The notes beneath the pieces were generated by a model, which searched no databases, was not told where the DNA came from, and saw only the letters and a program-made list of their open reading frames with translations. The position numbers were made by a program, and so were the translations under genes. A stretch of DNA of 64,000 nt. Source: PALSA-1353 sp036267155. GTDB lineage: Bacteria; Planctomycetota; Phycisphaerae; Tepidisphaerales; Tepidisphaeraceae. Positions 1 to 9,390 of the stretch are shown piece by piece. Position 1 is the first letter of the stretch. Every line of letters starts with the position of its first letter. Where the stretch lies: contig DATAWP010000018.1 of the NCBI GenBank assembly GCA_036267155.1, positions 1-64,000 on the forward strand, given 5' to 3'.

Positions 1-2
1 CA

Positions 3-116
3 TCGCTGCTGCGCAACGCCGGTCAGCAGGCGAAGAATCTGCTGGAGACGATCAAATCGATGTTGATCGCGGCATGGGCTGCGGACAAACCGCCGACCAT
101 GCCAGCCGGTCCCTGA
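3..116 (+). CDS. C-terminal end of an unidentified protein (partial)
   Basis: The last 37 codons of a reading frame that enters from the left edge and stops with TGA. The visible tail is helical (…RNAGQQAKNLLETIKSM…) and ends in a Pro/Ala/Gly-rich stretch, typical of a real C-terminus. The frame is open to the window edge, while the other two forward frames stop early or read on poorly. No family can be named from so little. It is convergent with the large surface-protein gene, whose stop lies about 60 bases further on; a run of eight T follows the stop. Confidence 0.4.
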   Translation, partial: SLLRNAGQQAKNLLETIKSMLIAAWAADKPPTMPAGP

Positions 117-176
117 ACGCTGCTGCACGGTAAACAGTTACTTTTTTTTTGAATCTTTGCCTTGGAATTGGTGGCT

Positions 177-3100
177 TCAACGCTTGGTTGATCTCCGACG
201 ACGGCCGAGAATGCCCACACCTGCCAGAAGCGCCAAGCTTGCGGAAGCGGGTTCCGGTACATCGGCCATCAGACCATTGGTCGCGGCGAAGGCATCGAGC
301 GCCGCCCAATCGGACGCAGTTACCACGTCGGCATTGCCGCCAACTGACTTGCCGAAGTTGCCGGCGAGCAATCCGAAATCAACGCTGTTGACTACGCCGT
401 CATAATTGAAATCGCCCTGATCCCAGACCTTTCCGGACTTGCCGAAGTTGGCGGCCATGTCGCCGAAGTCGATGCTGTTGACCGAGCCGTCGAGATTGGC
501 GTCTCCATAGAGCGTGTACTTCACTTCAAGTTGCCCCGAGGTGATTCCGGAAATTCCGCCATCGGCGCCGTCGGCATAGCCGATGCCAAACTTGGTGCCG
601 GTTACGGAGGAGGTGATGATGCTGCCAGTGGTGCTGGCGCCGTTCCAGTTGCCGTTGTTGTAGCCGTTGATGAGGTAATCGCGGATCGTGGAGTCGATGT
701 TGCCGCCGGCGTCCGCGAGGACGATGTGATTATTGGTGATATCCAGCGACGAATTGCCGTTAATGATCAGGGAATTCTGATCGCTGCCGCCGCTGTTGGT
801 GGCCAACTGCAACGTGTTGGCGACGGAGCCATCGCCGATGGTAACGGCGCCGGTTCCGGTGATGCCGGTGATCGAGGAGTTAACGTCGACGACGCTGAAC
901 GCGCCATTGTTGATGATGGCCACATGATGGCTGGAGTTGGACACGTCCGTAAATGGATCGACCGATCCGTCAACGGTTACCGAGGCGGTGGAGGAAACCG
1001 CCAGGACCGATCCCGGCGTCACTGAAACCGTTCCGCCGGTTTGAGAGATGGAGACGGGATTGGCCGAATCGGTGAAATTCAGCGTCCCGCCCGCCCAGGT
1101 GAGGCTGGGCGAGCCGCTGATGGCAAAGGAGTTTCCAGAGCCGACATCGATCGTGCTGTTGCCTGGATTGACGGTGATGGGCCGGCTGGTAGTGACCAAG
1201 CCGGACGAGGCCGCCAGCGCCAGCGTTCCGCCACCGAAGGTCAAACCGCCCGTCGAATAACCCAGCAGAGCATCCGAAGAGGTAACCAGGGTTCCGCCGT
1301 TCAGGATGGTGCCGCCGGAGTAGCTGTTAAACGTCGTGCTGTTGAGCGTCAAGGCGCCGCTGTAGTTAGAGCCAAGTTCAATCGCAAGCTCGCCGCCGCC
1401 GCCGGGCGTGTTCGCGTTGTCCGTGATGAAGCCGGCGAAATTGGTGCTTTTGGACCCGTTGATGATGAGCGTGGCGTTGTTGCTCGAATTGTCGGTAACC
1501 AATGCGTTGGTGCCCGCGCCCCCGCTGTCCAGCGATCCGATGGTCTGAGAAACGCCAAATACGTCGAGGATGGCGTTTGAAGTCAAATGAACGTCGGTGC
1601 CCGTCGGCAGAGCGTTGTTAACATCAATCTGGATTTCGCCGGCCGCCCCGTTGTCGATGGTGGTGGCCCCGGTGTAAGTGCTTTGGCCTTGCAGGTAAAC
1701 CACGCCGGCCCCGCCCGTGAAATCCACGTCCGAATCGCCGGTGATGGCACTGGTGATGGCCAGCGTATTGCCGGCGGTGGCGCCGATATTTGCGATGAAA
1801 TTGGAAATGTTATTTTGGTTGAGAATGATCTGGTTATCGACGGTGGTGACGCCCTCGGAGACGAAGTTGATTCCACTGGATAGGAAGCGGACCGCTCCGC
1901 CGCCGTTAATATCGCCGCCGTAATATCGCAGCTCCAGCGACCCGCTGAGGTCGAGGTCGCCGGTGTAGGTTCCGGGCGAAGATGAACCGGAAATCCCATA
2001 GGATGCGCCGCCGGCGCCGCCTCCGGGGTTGAAATTCATAGCGCCGCCGAGAATCGCGACCTGGCCAATGATGGTCGTGGGGACCAGCCCCGTGAGAGTC
2101 AACGTGCCGCCGCCGATCTTGGTCAGATTCCCCGAGCCGGAAAGGTTCTGGCCCAGGGTGACGTTGTTGCCATCGGTGTCGATCGTGCTGGTTCCTGAAG
2201 CGAGATCGATGGATTGACTGGGCGACCCCAGGGGAAAGATCAGGGGCGCGGTGAACTGCAACGTGCCGCCGGATAAGTTGATCCCACCCGCGCCTGTGCC
2301 CAACGCGCCGGTGCTTCCGATGCTGAGGACGCCGGATTCGACATTGGTGGCGCCGCTGTAGGAGTTGAATGCGTTGCCCAAGGTCACCGTGGCGGTGCTC
2401 AAGGGGTTATTAACTGTCAGCGTTCCCGTGCCGCTGACGACGCCGGAATATGCTCCATTGCTCGACTCACTAAAGATCAAAGAGGAATTGTTGGTGATGC
2501 CGCCGGTGGCGGGCAGGCTTTGCGTGGAGGTTTGCAGTGTTCCCTGGGCAATGGTGGTGCCGCCGGTGTAACTGCTGACGCCACCCAGCACGAATGTGCC
2601 GGGGTTGGAGATCGTCAGGGCCTGGCTGCCGCCGGTTTGGGAAATGCCGCCGTTGATGCTCACCGTGACGCCCGCGTCAGCGGTAAAAGTTTGTGAGGCT
2701 TCAAAGATAATCGGCGCGTTAATGGTCGTGTCGTTCGAGGCGTCGATGCCTTGCGCTAGTTGCAGGGTGTTGGTTCCGCCAGGCGTGCCGATGGTGTACG
2801 GGGTGCTCGCCTGGCTCAAGACCAGTGCTCCCCCCACACGCACCGCGCCGCCGAGCGTGATCGTTCCGCCGTTGCCGCCGTTGCCAATGATCACGGGATT
2901 GTTGGACGTGTTATCGTACGGCGCCTGGGCCACGACCGGGTTGCTGGTGAAGAAATTGGTGCTTCCCGCCGCCCAGGTTCCGCCGCCGTCCACCGATGGA
3001 TCTGACCCCCCGACGGACCAGTACCGCTCCGAACCGGTATCGGTAATGTTAAGGATCAGATCGTTGGCATTGGTGGTCAGCGAATAGGTGCGATTGGTTC

Positions 3101-4955
3101 CGCCGGGCGTTGTGCCGAGGGTGAATTGCGTGCCGGAATTCGCCAGTGCGCCGAACGTCGCCAGGGTGTAAGTTCCGTAGGCGAGCTTGGAACCGGAAAT
3201 ATTGACGGTTTCGTTGCCGGATGTGTCCAGTGCGATGTCGCCGGTGACGGCGATGTCGTCGGACTGTGCGGTGGTGCCGCCCAAAAGATCGAAATCAAAG
3301 GCCGACCCATCGTGGGCGGTAAGGCTGCCTCCGATTCCCAGGGATCCAATCAGATTGGCGCCGCCCGGCGTGACGATGCCGCCGCTGTCAACGGTCAGGT
3401 TGCCGCTCAAGCCGCCGGCGCTGACCGCTTGCCCCAGGACGGTGATCCCGCCGCCGCTGGACAGTGTACCGCCCGATGCGACGGTAACATCGCCGGCGCC
3501 CAAGGCACTTCCGTTGGCGCCATTGGCGAGATTCAGAACGCCTCCGGTGATGGTAGTTCCGCCGGTGTACGAATTGGGTCCGGTCAGGCTAAGTTCAGCA
3601 CCGGGTTTTCCATTGTAAATAACACTGCCGCCAGGAGTGACGGTACCGTCCTGGATCATGCTGGTCAGGCCGCTCACCGCACCGTAGCCGAAGGTTGTGT
3701 TCATTGTCTGGTCGATGGTAAGCGCCGTGCCGTTAAGGTTCAGGGCCTGGGTGTCGCTGCCCGTTGTAAGAGTGAAGTTGCTGCTGAGGTTTCCGATGGT
3801 CTGAGCGGCATTGAACAGATTAACGGTTGTGGTGTTGGTGGAGGTTTGGAAGAACTGCAAATCCCCGGTGCCGATGGAGGAATTGGCCGTCGCGTTCACT
3901 GCGCCGTTGCCGATCTGAAGGCTGCCGCTCCACGTATTGCCGGACCCGGATAAAATGAGAAAGCCGCTGCCTTGTTTTTGAATGTTGCCGCTGCCGGTGA
4001 CTTGGCCGGAAAAAGTCAGCGTGTTGGTGCCGGTGCTGGAGATGACAACATATCCCAACGCCGAAGATCCGGAAGTGCTGGCGCCGATATTGACATTCCC
4101 CGCGTAGGTATAGCTCTGGCCTTTGCCCGCCGTTCGCAGAGCGCCGCTGCTGCCCTGGGAGACGCCGGGTCCGACTCCGGGGCCGTTCAGATCGAGAGTT
4201 GTTCCTGCTCCATACGTTCCGGCGGCGTTAAGCAGAAGCTGGCCTTGCTCATTAACGACGATGGTCCCGGTGGTGGGAAGGGCCGATGGATCCACTTCCA
4301 CGGTCGCGCCCTGGGTGGCGGAGGAAGTGCCGATGACCAGCCCGCCTGTGAAGGAGTTGGTTCCCGTGAGATTGTAGGAGGCGCCGTAATCAGCGGGCGT
4401 GCCGCCGCCCAGCAAGGTCAGCGCCGCTCCCGTTCCCGTGATGTTGCCGCTGATGTTGATGGTCTGGCCGGCAGCGCTCAGGCCGCTGTTGGGTGAGGCC
4501 ACGATGACGTTCTGCGTGCTGTTTAGCGCAAGGTTGTCGCCAATGTTGATCGTATTGGTCGCAGCTGATGTCGACCCAAACGCCAGAACAACGTTTGGCT
4601 CATTGCTCAGCGTCCCGCTGACTTGGGGAACGGTTAAGGTTTGTCCAAAAAGCGTTACGGTTCCTCCCCCGCTGATGGTCACGGCGGGATTACTGGGATT
4701 TTCAACAAAAATCGCGCCGACGTTGACGCTGCTGCCGATGCTGATGGTGTTCGACAGCGGCGCGGCGCCGCCGAAAAACGCGGTGTCGGCCGAGCCCGGC
4801 ACGGCGTCGCCGCTCCAGTTGGCGGCTGTGAACCAGTCGGAACTAGTCGTGCTGTTCCATGTTTGCGTCGCCGCGTTCGCAGGCAGGTAAAGACTGCCCG
4901 AAATCATCACGCCGCCTATCGCGGCTGCCATGGCCCGCTTCTTTGATCGCGTCAT
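177..4955 (-). CDS. Giant PEP-CTERM surface protein with autotransporter-type beta-strand repeats and dockerin-like domain
   Basis: A 1592-aa exported protein. Residues 1-29 form a signal peptide (MTRSKKRAMAAAIGG… ending PANAA). Most of the chain is Gly/Ser/Thr/Asn-rich and built of degenerate beta-strand repeats of the autotransporter-associated type (GGTTI..G.L.L…, GTGTLT, GGTTLD-like), predicting a long beta-helix. Near residue 1500 is a dockerin-type-I-like pair of EF-hand loops (GDANLDGSVNSIDF and GDFNYDGVVNSVDF). The C-terminus is a PEP-CTERM sorting tag: VPEPAS, a hydrophobic stretch, then GRRRRSTKR. The start is supported by a GGGAGAAA ribosome site. No exosortase is visible here. The product is probably displayed at the cell surface; its ligand is unknown. 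Confidence 0.9.
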   Translation of the reverse strand: MTRSKKRAMAAAIGGVMISGSLYLPANAATQTWNSTTSSDWFTAANWSGDAVPGSADTAFFGGAAPLSNTISIGSSVNVGAIFVENPSNPAVTISGGGTVTLFGQTLTVPQVSGTLSNEPNVVLAFGSTSAATNTINIGDNLALNSTQNVIVASPNSGLSAAGQTINISGNITGTGAALTLLGGGTPADYGASYNLTGTNSFTGGLVIGTSSATQGATVEVDPSALPTTGTIVVNEQGQLLLNAAGTYGAGTTLDLNGPGVGPGVSQGSSGALRTAGKGQSYTYAGNVNIGASTSGSSALGYVVISSTGTNTLTFSGQVTGSGNIQKQGSGFLILSGSGNTWSGSLQIGNGAVNATANSSIGTGDLQFFQTSTNTTTVNLFNAAQTIGNLSSNFTLTTGSDTQALNLNGTALTIDQTMNTTFGYGAVSGLTSMIQDGTVTPGGSVIYNGKPGAELSLTGPNSYTGGTTITGGVLNLANGANGSALGAGDVTVASGGTLSSGGGITVLGQAVSAGGLSGNLTVDSGGIVTPGGANLIGSLGIGGSLTAHDGSAFDFDLLGGTTAQSDDIAVTGDIALDTSGNETVNISGSKLAYGTYTLATFGALANSGTQFTLGTTPGGTNRTYSLTTNANDLILNITDTGSERYWSVGGSDPSVDGGGTWAAGSTNFFTSNPVVAQAPYDNTSNNPVIIGNGGNGGTITLGGAVRVGGALVLSQASTPYTIGTPGGTNTLQLAQGIDASNDTTINAPIIFEASQTFTADAGVTVSINGGISQTGGSQALTISNPGTFVLGGVSSYTGGTTIAQGTLQTSTQSLPATGGITNNSSLIFSESSNGAYSGVVSGTGTLTVNNPLSTATVTLGNAFNSYSGATNVESGVLSIGSTGALGTGAGGINLSGGTLQFTAPLIFPLGSPSQSIDLASGTSTIDTDGNNVTLGQNLSGSGNLTKIGGGTLTLTGLVPTTIIGQVAILGGAMNFNPGGGAGGASYGISGSSSPGTYTGDLDLSGSLELRYYGGDINGGGAVRFLSSGINFVSEGVTTVDNQIILNQNNISNFIANIGATAGNTLAITSAITGDSDVDFTGGAGVVYLQGQSTYTGATTIDNGAAGEIQIDVNNALPTGTDVHLTSNAILDVFGVSQTIGSLDSGGAGTNALVTDNSSNNATLIINGSKSTNFAGFITDNANTPGGGGELAIELGSNYSGALTLNSTTFNSYSGGTILNGGTLVTSSDALLGYSTGGLTFGGGTLALAASSGLVTTSRPITVNPGNSTIDVGSGNSFAISGSPSLTWAGGTLNFTDSANPVSISQTGGTVSVTPGSVLAVSSTASVTVDGSVDPFTDVSNSSHHVAIINNGAFSVVDVNSSITGITGTGAVTIGDGSVANTLQLATNSGGSDQNSLIINGNSSLDITNNHIVLADAGGNIDSTIRDYLINGYNNGNWNGASTTGSIITSSVTGTKFGIGYADGADGGISGITSGQLEVKYTLYGDANLDGSVNSIDFGDMAANFGKSGKVWDQGDFNYDGVVNSVDFGLLAGNFGKSVGGNADVVTASDWAALDAFAATNGLMADVPEPASASLALLAGVGILGRRRRSTKR

Positions 4956-5115
4956 TGTCGTTTCTCCCGCCCGGTCAGGGCAAATTGAAATTATTTCCGA
5001 TGAATGTCCGCCCTATTCGTGGACACTGCATCTCTGCTAGTTCCCCGCGGACATTTAAGCTCCCAAAGCAAGCACCCCGTCAGCGGCGTGTTAAGATCGA
5101 TTTAATAGTGGGAAA

Positions 5116-6192
5116 TCAGTCGCTCGACGTCGTCCACGGCACCTCGCCAAACGGACACCAGATCACGTGGTTATCAGGACGATTGATCGTTGGAATGAGG
5201 TCGGGATTTTCGGACCTTGAAGTGATCCAAGGCTGAACCTGCGTCCAGGCGAACCATCCCACGTGGCCGTCGGCAAAGAGCAGGAAGCCGCCGCCGCGGT
5301 GCCGGGCCGTAAACCGCGAATAATCGGCCTTGGCCTGGCCTATCTTGTTGTCAGACCCCTGGGGAATGATGTAATGCGCGCCCGGATTGGGGTAGTAGTT
5401 GATTACCGCGGGATCCGAACTCCGGGAATACTCGCCGTATTCCATCATTTTTTCGGCCATGATGACGACATCGGACCCGGGCCTGAGTTGCGCCAGCTTG
5501 ACGCGAGTGATGACTTGTCCGCTGCCCAATGTCGTGAAAAGCTGCGAGTTGAAAACGTAGCTTTGATAGAACGGAAAGGTGATGTTCGTTCGATATCCAT
5601 TTTTCGCGTCGGTGCCGTGCAGTGCGAAGAAATTGCCCGGACCGGCCGACGGCGAGCTGGTTTGACCGGTGAAAATCTCCTTCGTTACGCCGGATCTCCC
5701 CAAAGGGGTGCCCGCCAGCGACATCGGCGAGCCGGCTGAGGGGCAAACCCAAATGCTGTTCGTCCCCGCCGTGGGAAGGCTCTGCGGTTGCCCGTTGTAA
5801 AGATAATCAGCCATCAGGCTGTAATAGGACCGATTGTTCACCAGCGGAGGAATTGCGTTGAACCACAACGCCGGGTCGTCAACCCCAGTCGGGATGTAGT
5901 TGCCGTTGCTGTCATAGGCCGGAGCGTTCGGACTCGTTCGACCGATGAAATTCGATCCCGTATTGCTCCCGTCCGGCCCGTCCTCCGGCAGGAAACCCTG
6001 GTTGGCGTCGGCGTAAATCTGATAACCAACACCGAACTGCCTCAGATTGCTCATGCATTGAGTTTCCTGCGCGGCTTTCCGCGCCTTGTTCAACGCCGGC
6101 AATAGAACGCCAACAAGAATCCCGATAATGCCAATAACGACCAATAGTTCAACGAGGGTGAACCCCGACCGTCGTCGATACATTTCACTCAT
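5116..6192 (-). CDS. Prepilin-type N-terminal cleavage/methylation protein with H-X9-DG domain
   Basis: A type II-secretion/type IV-pilin-like protein of the family expanded in planctomycetes. The N-terminus reads MSEMYRRRSG|FTLVELLVVIG, a classic prepilin peptidase site (G|F) followed by a hydrophobic helix. It continues with the usual ARKAAQETQCMSNLRQ segment. The C-terminal part has the planctomycete signature His-X9-Asp-Gly (HRGGGFLLFADGH). An upstream in-frame ATG at 6249 exists, but the start at 6192 puts the cleavage site ten residues from the N-terminus and follows an AAGGGAAGG purine run. It is transcribed alone, with the transsulfuration operon upstream on the same strand. It may be a pseudopilin or a surface/filament protein. 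Confidence 0.88.
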   Translation of the reverse strand: MSEMYRRRSGFTLVELLVVIGIIGILVGVLLPALNKARKAAQETQCMSNLRQFGVGYQIYADANQGFLPEDGPDGSNTGSNFIGRTSPNAPAYDSNGNYIPTGVDDPALWFNAIPPLVNNRSYYSLMADYLYNGQPQSLPTAGTNSIWVCPSAGSPMSLAGTPLGRSGVTKEIFTGQTSSPSAGPGNFFALHGTDAKNGYRTNITFPFYQSYVFNSQLFTTLGSGQVITRVKLAQLRPGSDVVIMAEKMMEYGEYSRSSDPAVINYYPNPGAHYIIPQGSDNKIGQAKADYSRFTARHRGGGFLLFADGHVGWFAWTQVQPWITSRSENPDLIPTINRPDNHVIWCPFGEVPWTTSSD

Positions 6193-6291
6193 CGATGCCG
6201 CCTTCCCTTGAATCCCGAAGGCAGGATCGTAAGAGCGAATTATTTGCACAAAATTAGCAAATGATGTGCGCGGGATTTGGCCGGACCCGAT

Positions 6292-7497
6292 TTAATCCAG
6301 GGCCTGTCGCAGATCTTCGATAAGGTCACGAGAATCCTCGATGCCCACCGACAGCCGAACCAGCCCGTCATCGATGCCGATTTCCGCTCGCCGCTGGGCT
6401 GGAATGCTCGCGTGCGTCATCAAGCCCGGATGTTCGATGAGGCTTTCGACTCCCCCGAGGCTTTCGGCCAGCGTGAACAGCCGGCATCGTTCCAAAAATC
6501 GGCGCGTGCGGGATATCCCGCCGTCCAGAATCGCGCTCACCATCGCGCCGCCGCTGAACATCTGCCGGTTGGCCAGCTCGTGTTGCGGATGGCTCGGCAA
6601 CCCCGGATACAGCACGCGCCGAACATCCTTGCGCGATTCCAGAAACCGGGCGATCTGCCCGGCATTCGCACAGGCGCGCTCCATTCGGATCGCCAACGTC
6701 TTGACCCCGCGCAGCGCCAAAAAGCTGTCGAACGGCCCGGAGATTCCTCCCACCGAATTTTGCAGAAAGCCCAGCCGTTCCGCGACCGCGGCATTCTCTC
6801 CCACCACGGCGATCCCCCCGATCATGTCGCTGTGCCCGTTGATGTATTTCGTCACGCTGTGCACGACGACATCGAATCCAAGCGTCAGCGGCCGCTGGAT
6901 GTACGGCGTGGCGAATGTATTGTCGGTCACCGACAAGAGATTGTGTTTCCGCGCGATCTTGGCCAGCGCCGTCAGATCCGCCAATTTTAGCAGCGGATTA
7001 CTGGGCGTCTCGACCCAGATCATCCGCGTGGTCGGCCGGATGGCCCGCTCAACGGCCGCCAGATCGGCCGGATCGACATAAGAAAATTCCAGGCCCGCGC
7101 TCTGTCGCCGGACGCGCTCAAATAAACGGAATGTTCCGCCATAAAGATCCTCCCCCGCGATGATGTGCGATCCGGCTTCAATCAGTTCCAGAACTGTTGC
7201 AATGGCCGCCAAGCCCGATGCAAAGGCAAACCCGATCTTGCCATCTTCCAGATCAGCCACGCATCGCTCAAAAGCCCAGCGCGTCGGGTTATGGCTTCGA
7301 CCATAGTCCAGGCCTTTGTGTACCCCCGGCGATTGCTGCTTGAACGTGCTGGTTGTGTAAATCGGCGGCATGACCGCGCCGGTCGCCGGATCGGGCACCT
7401 GCCCGGCGTGAATCACTCGCGTCGCAAACTGCGCGCGCGGACCCTCATCGGGCAAAACCGAATTACGCGGCAGCGGGGCGGCATTCGGCGAGTTCAT
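6292..7497 (-). CDS. Cystathionine gamma-lyase/gamma-synthase family PLP enzyme
   Basis: A 401-aa cytosolic PLP enzyme of the Cys/Met metabolism family. Seen: the substrate/PLP region YGRSHNPTR (residues 65-73), the phosphate-binding FASGLAAIATVL (92-103), VETPSNP (162-168), and the Schiff-base lysine in HSVTKYINGHSD (Lys217). Its ATG overlaps the stop of the upstream cystathionine beta-synthase by four bases, so the two are translationally coupled. That pairing favours reverse transsulfuration, cystathionine to cysteine, hence gamma-lyase (mccB/metB-type), over gamma-synthase. Sequence alone cannot separate lyase from synthase, so no symbol is given. Confidence 0.93.
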   Translation of the reverse strand: MNSPNAAPLPRNSVLPDEGPRAQFATRVIHAGQVPDPATGAVMPPIYTTSTFKQQSPGVHKGLDYGRSHNPTRWAFERCVADLEDGKIGFAFASGLAAIATVLELIEAGSHIIAGEDLYGGTFRLFERVRRQSAGLEFSYVDPADLAAVERAIRPTTRMIWVETPSNPLLKLADLTALAKIARKHNLLSVTDNTFATPYIQRPLTLGFDVVVHSVTKYINGHSDMIGGIAVVGENAAVAERLGFLQNSVGGISGPFDSFLALRGVKTLAIRMERACANAGQIARFLESRKDVRRVLYPGLPSHPQHELANRQMFSGGAMVSAILDGGISRTRRFLERCRLFTLAESLGGVESLIEHPGLMTHASIPAQRRAEIGIDDGLVRLSVGIEDSRDLIEDLRQALD

Positions 7498-8879
7498 GGT
7501 CGATCCTTCTTCTTCGTGTGTTCCTTGCGCAGAAAATTCAGCACGTCAATCCGCGTGATCATGCCGTGAAAACCCTGCTGATCATTCACCACCGCCACCA
7601 GTCCCGCGTCGAGACCCCGCAGCAATTCTTCAATGCTGGCGCGATGATCGATGCTCTGAATATTGGTGGTCATCACCTGCCGCACCGGCCGATCGAACGC
7701 CGCATCGTCACGCCGAACGGCCAGGAGAAGATCCCCCTCGTCCACGATTCCCACGAGCTTTTCTCCATCCATCACCGCCAATTGCGAGACATCGTACAAT
7801 CTCATGCGCGCGTAGGTGACGGTCAGGGGATCATCCGGCCCAACCGTGACGACGGCGCCCTCGCGGAACGGCCGGCTGATGAGATCGCGCAGGTCGCCGT
7901 AAATTGTCCGGCCCGCCAATCCCTGATCCGCCATCCAAAAGTCATTGTAAACCTTCGTGAGGTATTTGCTTCCCGTATCGCAGATGAACGTCACGACGGT
8001 TTTCGGCTTGCTCTGTTCCTTGCAATATCGAATCGCCGCCGCCAGCAGCGTGCCGCTGCTCGATCCGGCGAAAATGCCCTCCTGCTTCAAAAGCGTGCGC
8101 ACCATATGCAGCGAGTCGGCATCGGAGATGCTGTACGCCTGCGAAACCCGGCTCAGATCGGCGATCGGCGGCAGGAAATCCTCGCCAATGCCCTCCACCA
8201 GCCACGAACCCGCCGTGCCGATCTTTTTCGTCCGAATGTATTCCGCCAGAACCGATCCGACCGGATCGGCCAGCACGATCTGCACGTTGGGCGCCACCTT
8301 GGCAAAGTATCGGCTCAGGCCGGTAAGCGTTCCTCCGGACCCAACGCCGCAAACGACCGCGTCGAGATTGTGATTCGTCTGCTCCCAGATTTCCGGAGCC
8401 GTGCTCCGCTCGTGCGCCAGCGGATTCGCCGGGTTGTTGAACTGATTCACGTAAAACGCCCCGGGCGTCTCCCGTGCGATCCGCTCGGCCAAATCCTGGT
8501 AATACTGCGGATGCCCCTTGGCCACATCCGACCGCGTCATCACAATGGTCGCCCCCAGCGCCCGCAAGTGCAGCAGCTTTTCCTGGCTCATCTTATCCGG
8601 AATCACCAGCGTGAGCCGATACCCCTTGCTGGCCGCCACCAGCGCCAATCCCAGCCCCGTGTTTCCCGCCGTCGCTTCCACCAGCGTTGAGCCGGGCGCG
8701 ATCTTTTTCTCCCGCTCGGCCGCTTCGATCATCGACCGGCCGATGCGATCCTTGATCGACCCGCCTGGATTCTGGCTCTCCAGCTTCACCAGCAGCGTAC
8801 ACGGCCCCGTATCAAACGATCGAACCTGGAGCATCGGCGTATTGCCGATTAAATCCAGGACATTGGTGAAAATAGACAT
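7494..8879 (-). CDS. Cystathionine beta-synthase with C-terminal CBS-domain pair
   Basis: A 461-aa fold-type II PLP enzyme that condenses serine and homocysteine to cystathionine. The N-terminus is IGNTPML; the PLP lysine lies in NPGGSIKDRIG (Lys43); EATAGNTG (residues 88-95) binds the substrate carboxylate; GSGGTLTG forms the phosphate cup. From about residue 340 to the end there is a tandem CBS (Bateman) pair (…AVMDGEKLVGIVDEGDLL… and …FHGMITRIDVLNFL), the regulatory module also found in human CBS. No haem-binding N-terminal extension is present. The start follows ACGGAGGCGC. It is first gene of a two-gene operon with the gamma-lyase-type enzyme (4-base ATGA overlap). Confidence 0.93.
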   Translation of the reverse strand: MSIFTNVLDLIGNTPMLQVRSFDTGPCTLLVKLESQNPGGSIKDRIGRSMIEAAEREKKIAPGSTLVEATAGNTGLGLALVAASKGYRLTLVIPDKMSQEKLLHLRALGATIVMTRSDVAKGHPQYYQDLAERIARETPGAFYVNQFNNPANPLAHERSTAPEIWEQTNHNLDAVVCGVGSGGTLTGLSRYFAKVAPNVQIVLADPVGSVLAEYIRTKKIGTAGSWLVEGIGEDFLPPIADLSRVSQAYSISDADSLHMVRTLLKQEGIFAGSSSGTLLAAAIRYCKEQSKPKTVVTFICDTGSKYLTKVYNDFWMADQGLAGRTIYGDLRDLISRPFREGAVVTVGPDDPLTVTYARMRLYDVSQLAVMDGEKLVGIVDEGDLLLAVRRDDAAFDRPVRQVMTTNIQSIDHRASIEELLRGLDAGLVAVVNDQQGFHGMITRIDVLNFLRKEHTKKKDRP

Positions 8880-9161
8880 GCGCCTCCGTGCGTGAACATT
8901 CGGATCTCATTGTAACGAGCGATCAAGGATGGATCGAGGCTGCGCGACCTGGTCAATGTCCCACAATGCCTCAAAATGCCCAAGTTTTGGGAGATTGAAT
9001 TTGAGGCCGTCGTAGAAATCGAGCGATGCGGGGGGCGAAGTCAGCGGCCATCGGAAGTTCTCGAATACGGACCGGCCTCGGGTCGAGCCAGCGGAAAACA
9101 TTGGCCCTCTATATATGTGTCCAGCAGGTGAAAGTTTTGGACCTGTTTTGCCCCGACAAAA

Positions 9162-9235
9162 TACCCGCGTCAGGATTCGAACCTGAGACCTCCGGTTTAG
9201 GAAACCAGCGCTCTATCCAACTGAGCTACGCGGGC
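9162..9235 (-). tRNA. tRNA-Arg (anticodon CCT)
   Basis: A 74-nt cloverleaf on the minus strand. Acceptor GCCCGCG pairs with CGCGGGT (one G·U), D arm AGCTCAGTTGGATAGAGC, anticodon stem CTGGT/ACCGG with loop TTCCTAA (anticodon CCT), T arm CAGG-TTCGAAT-CCTG, discriminator A; CCA is not encoded. Its 5' half and upstream leader are partly repeated at 13951-13991. Confidence 0.95.
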
Positions 9236-9355
9236 TCGTTTTTAGCACGCTATCGCGGTTTTGACGCCGAAGCAAGGCAGCGATTGGCTTTCCTTTCTGA
9301 ATTGCCAAAACACTGGATTTGCCGATGAGGTTCTTGATGTCTCTCGCAAGGCTTG

Positions 9356-9384
9356 TTGACATCCGTTACGTAACGCATTACGTT
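9356..9384 (+). promoter_or_regulatory. Putative higBA promoter with palindromic operator
   Basis: A TTGACA hexamer (9356-9361) is followed after 17 bases by TACGTT (9379-9384), a fair -35/-10 pair. Overlapping the spacer and -10 is a perfect inverted repeat, ACGTAA-CGCA-TTACGT (9368-9383), placed as an autoregulatory operator for the HigA-type antitoxin would be. Transcription would begin near 9391, the proposed start of the toxin. Seen in the sequence; function inferred. Confidence 0.55.
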
Positions 9385-9390
9385 TTACGG

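Noticed and set aside
3126..3953. Open frames on the plus strand across the large surface-protein gene
   Set aside because: Gly/Ala/Val/Arg-rich translations are the mirror of the Gly/Thr/Asn repeats; no starts with ribosome sites.
8880..9161. A SAM or other riboswitch upstream of the cystathionine beta-synthase gene
   Set aside because: No conserved riboswitch core or terminator pairing could be read in this 280-base stretch.
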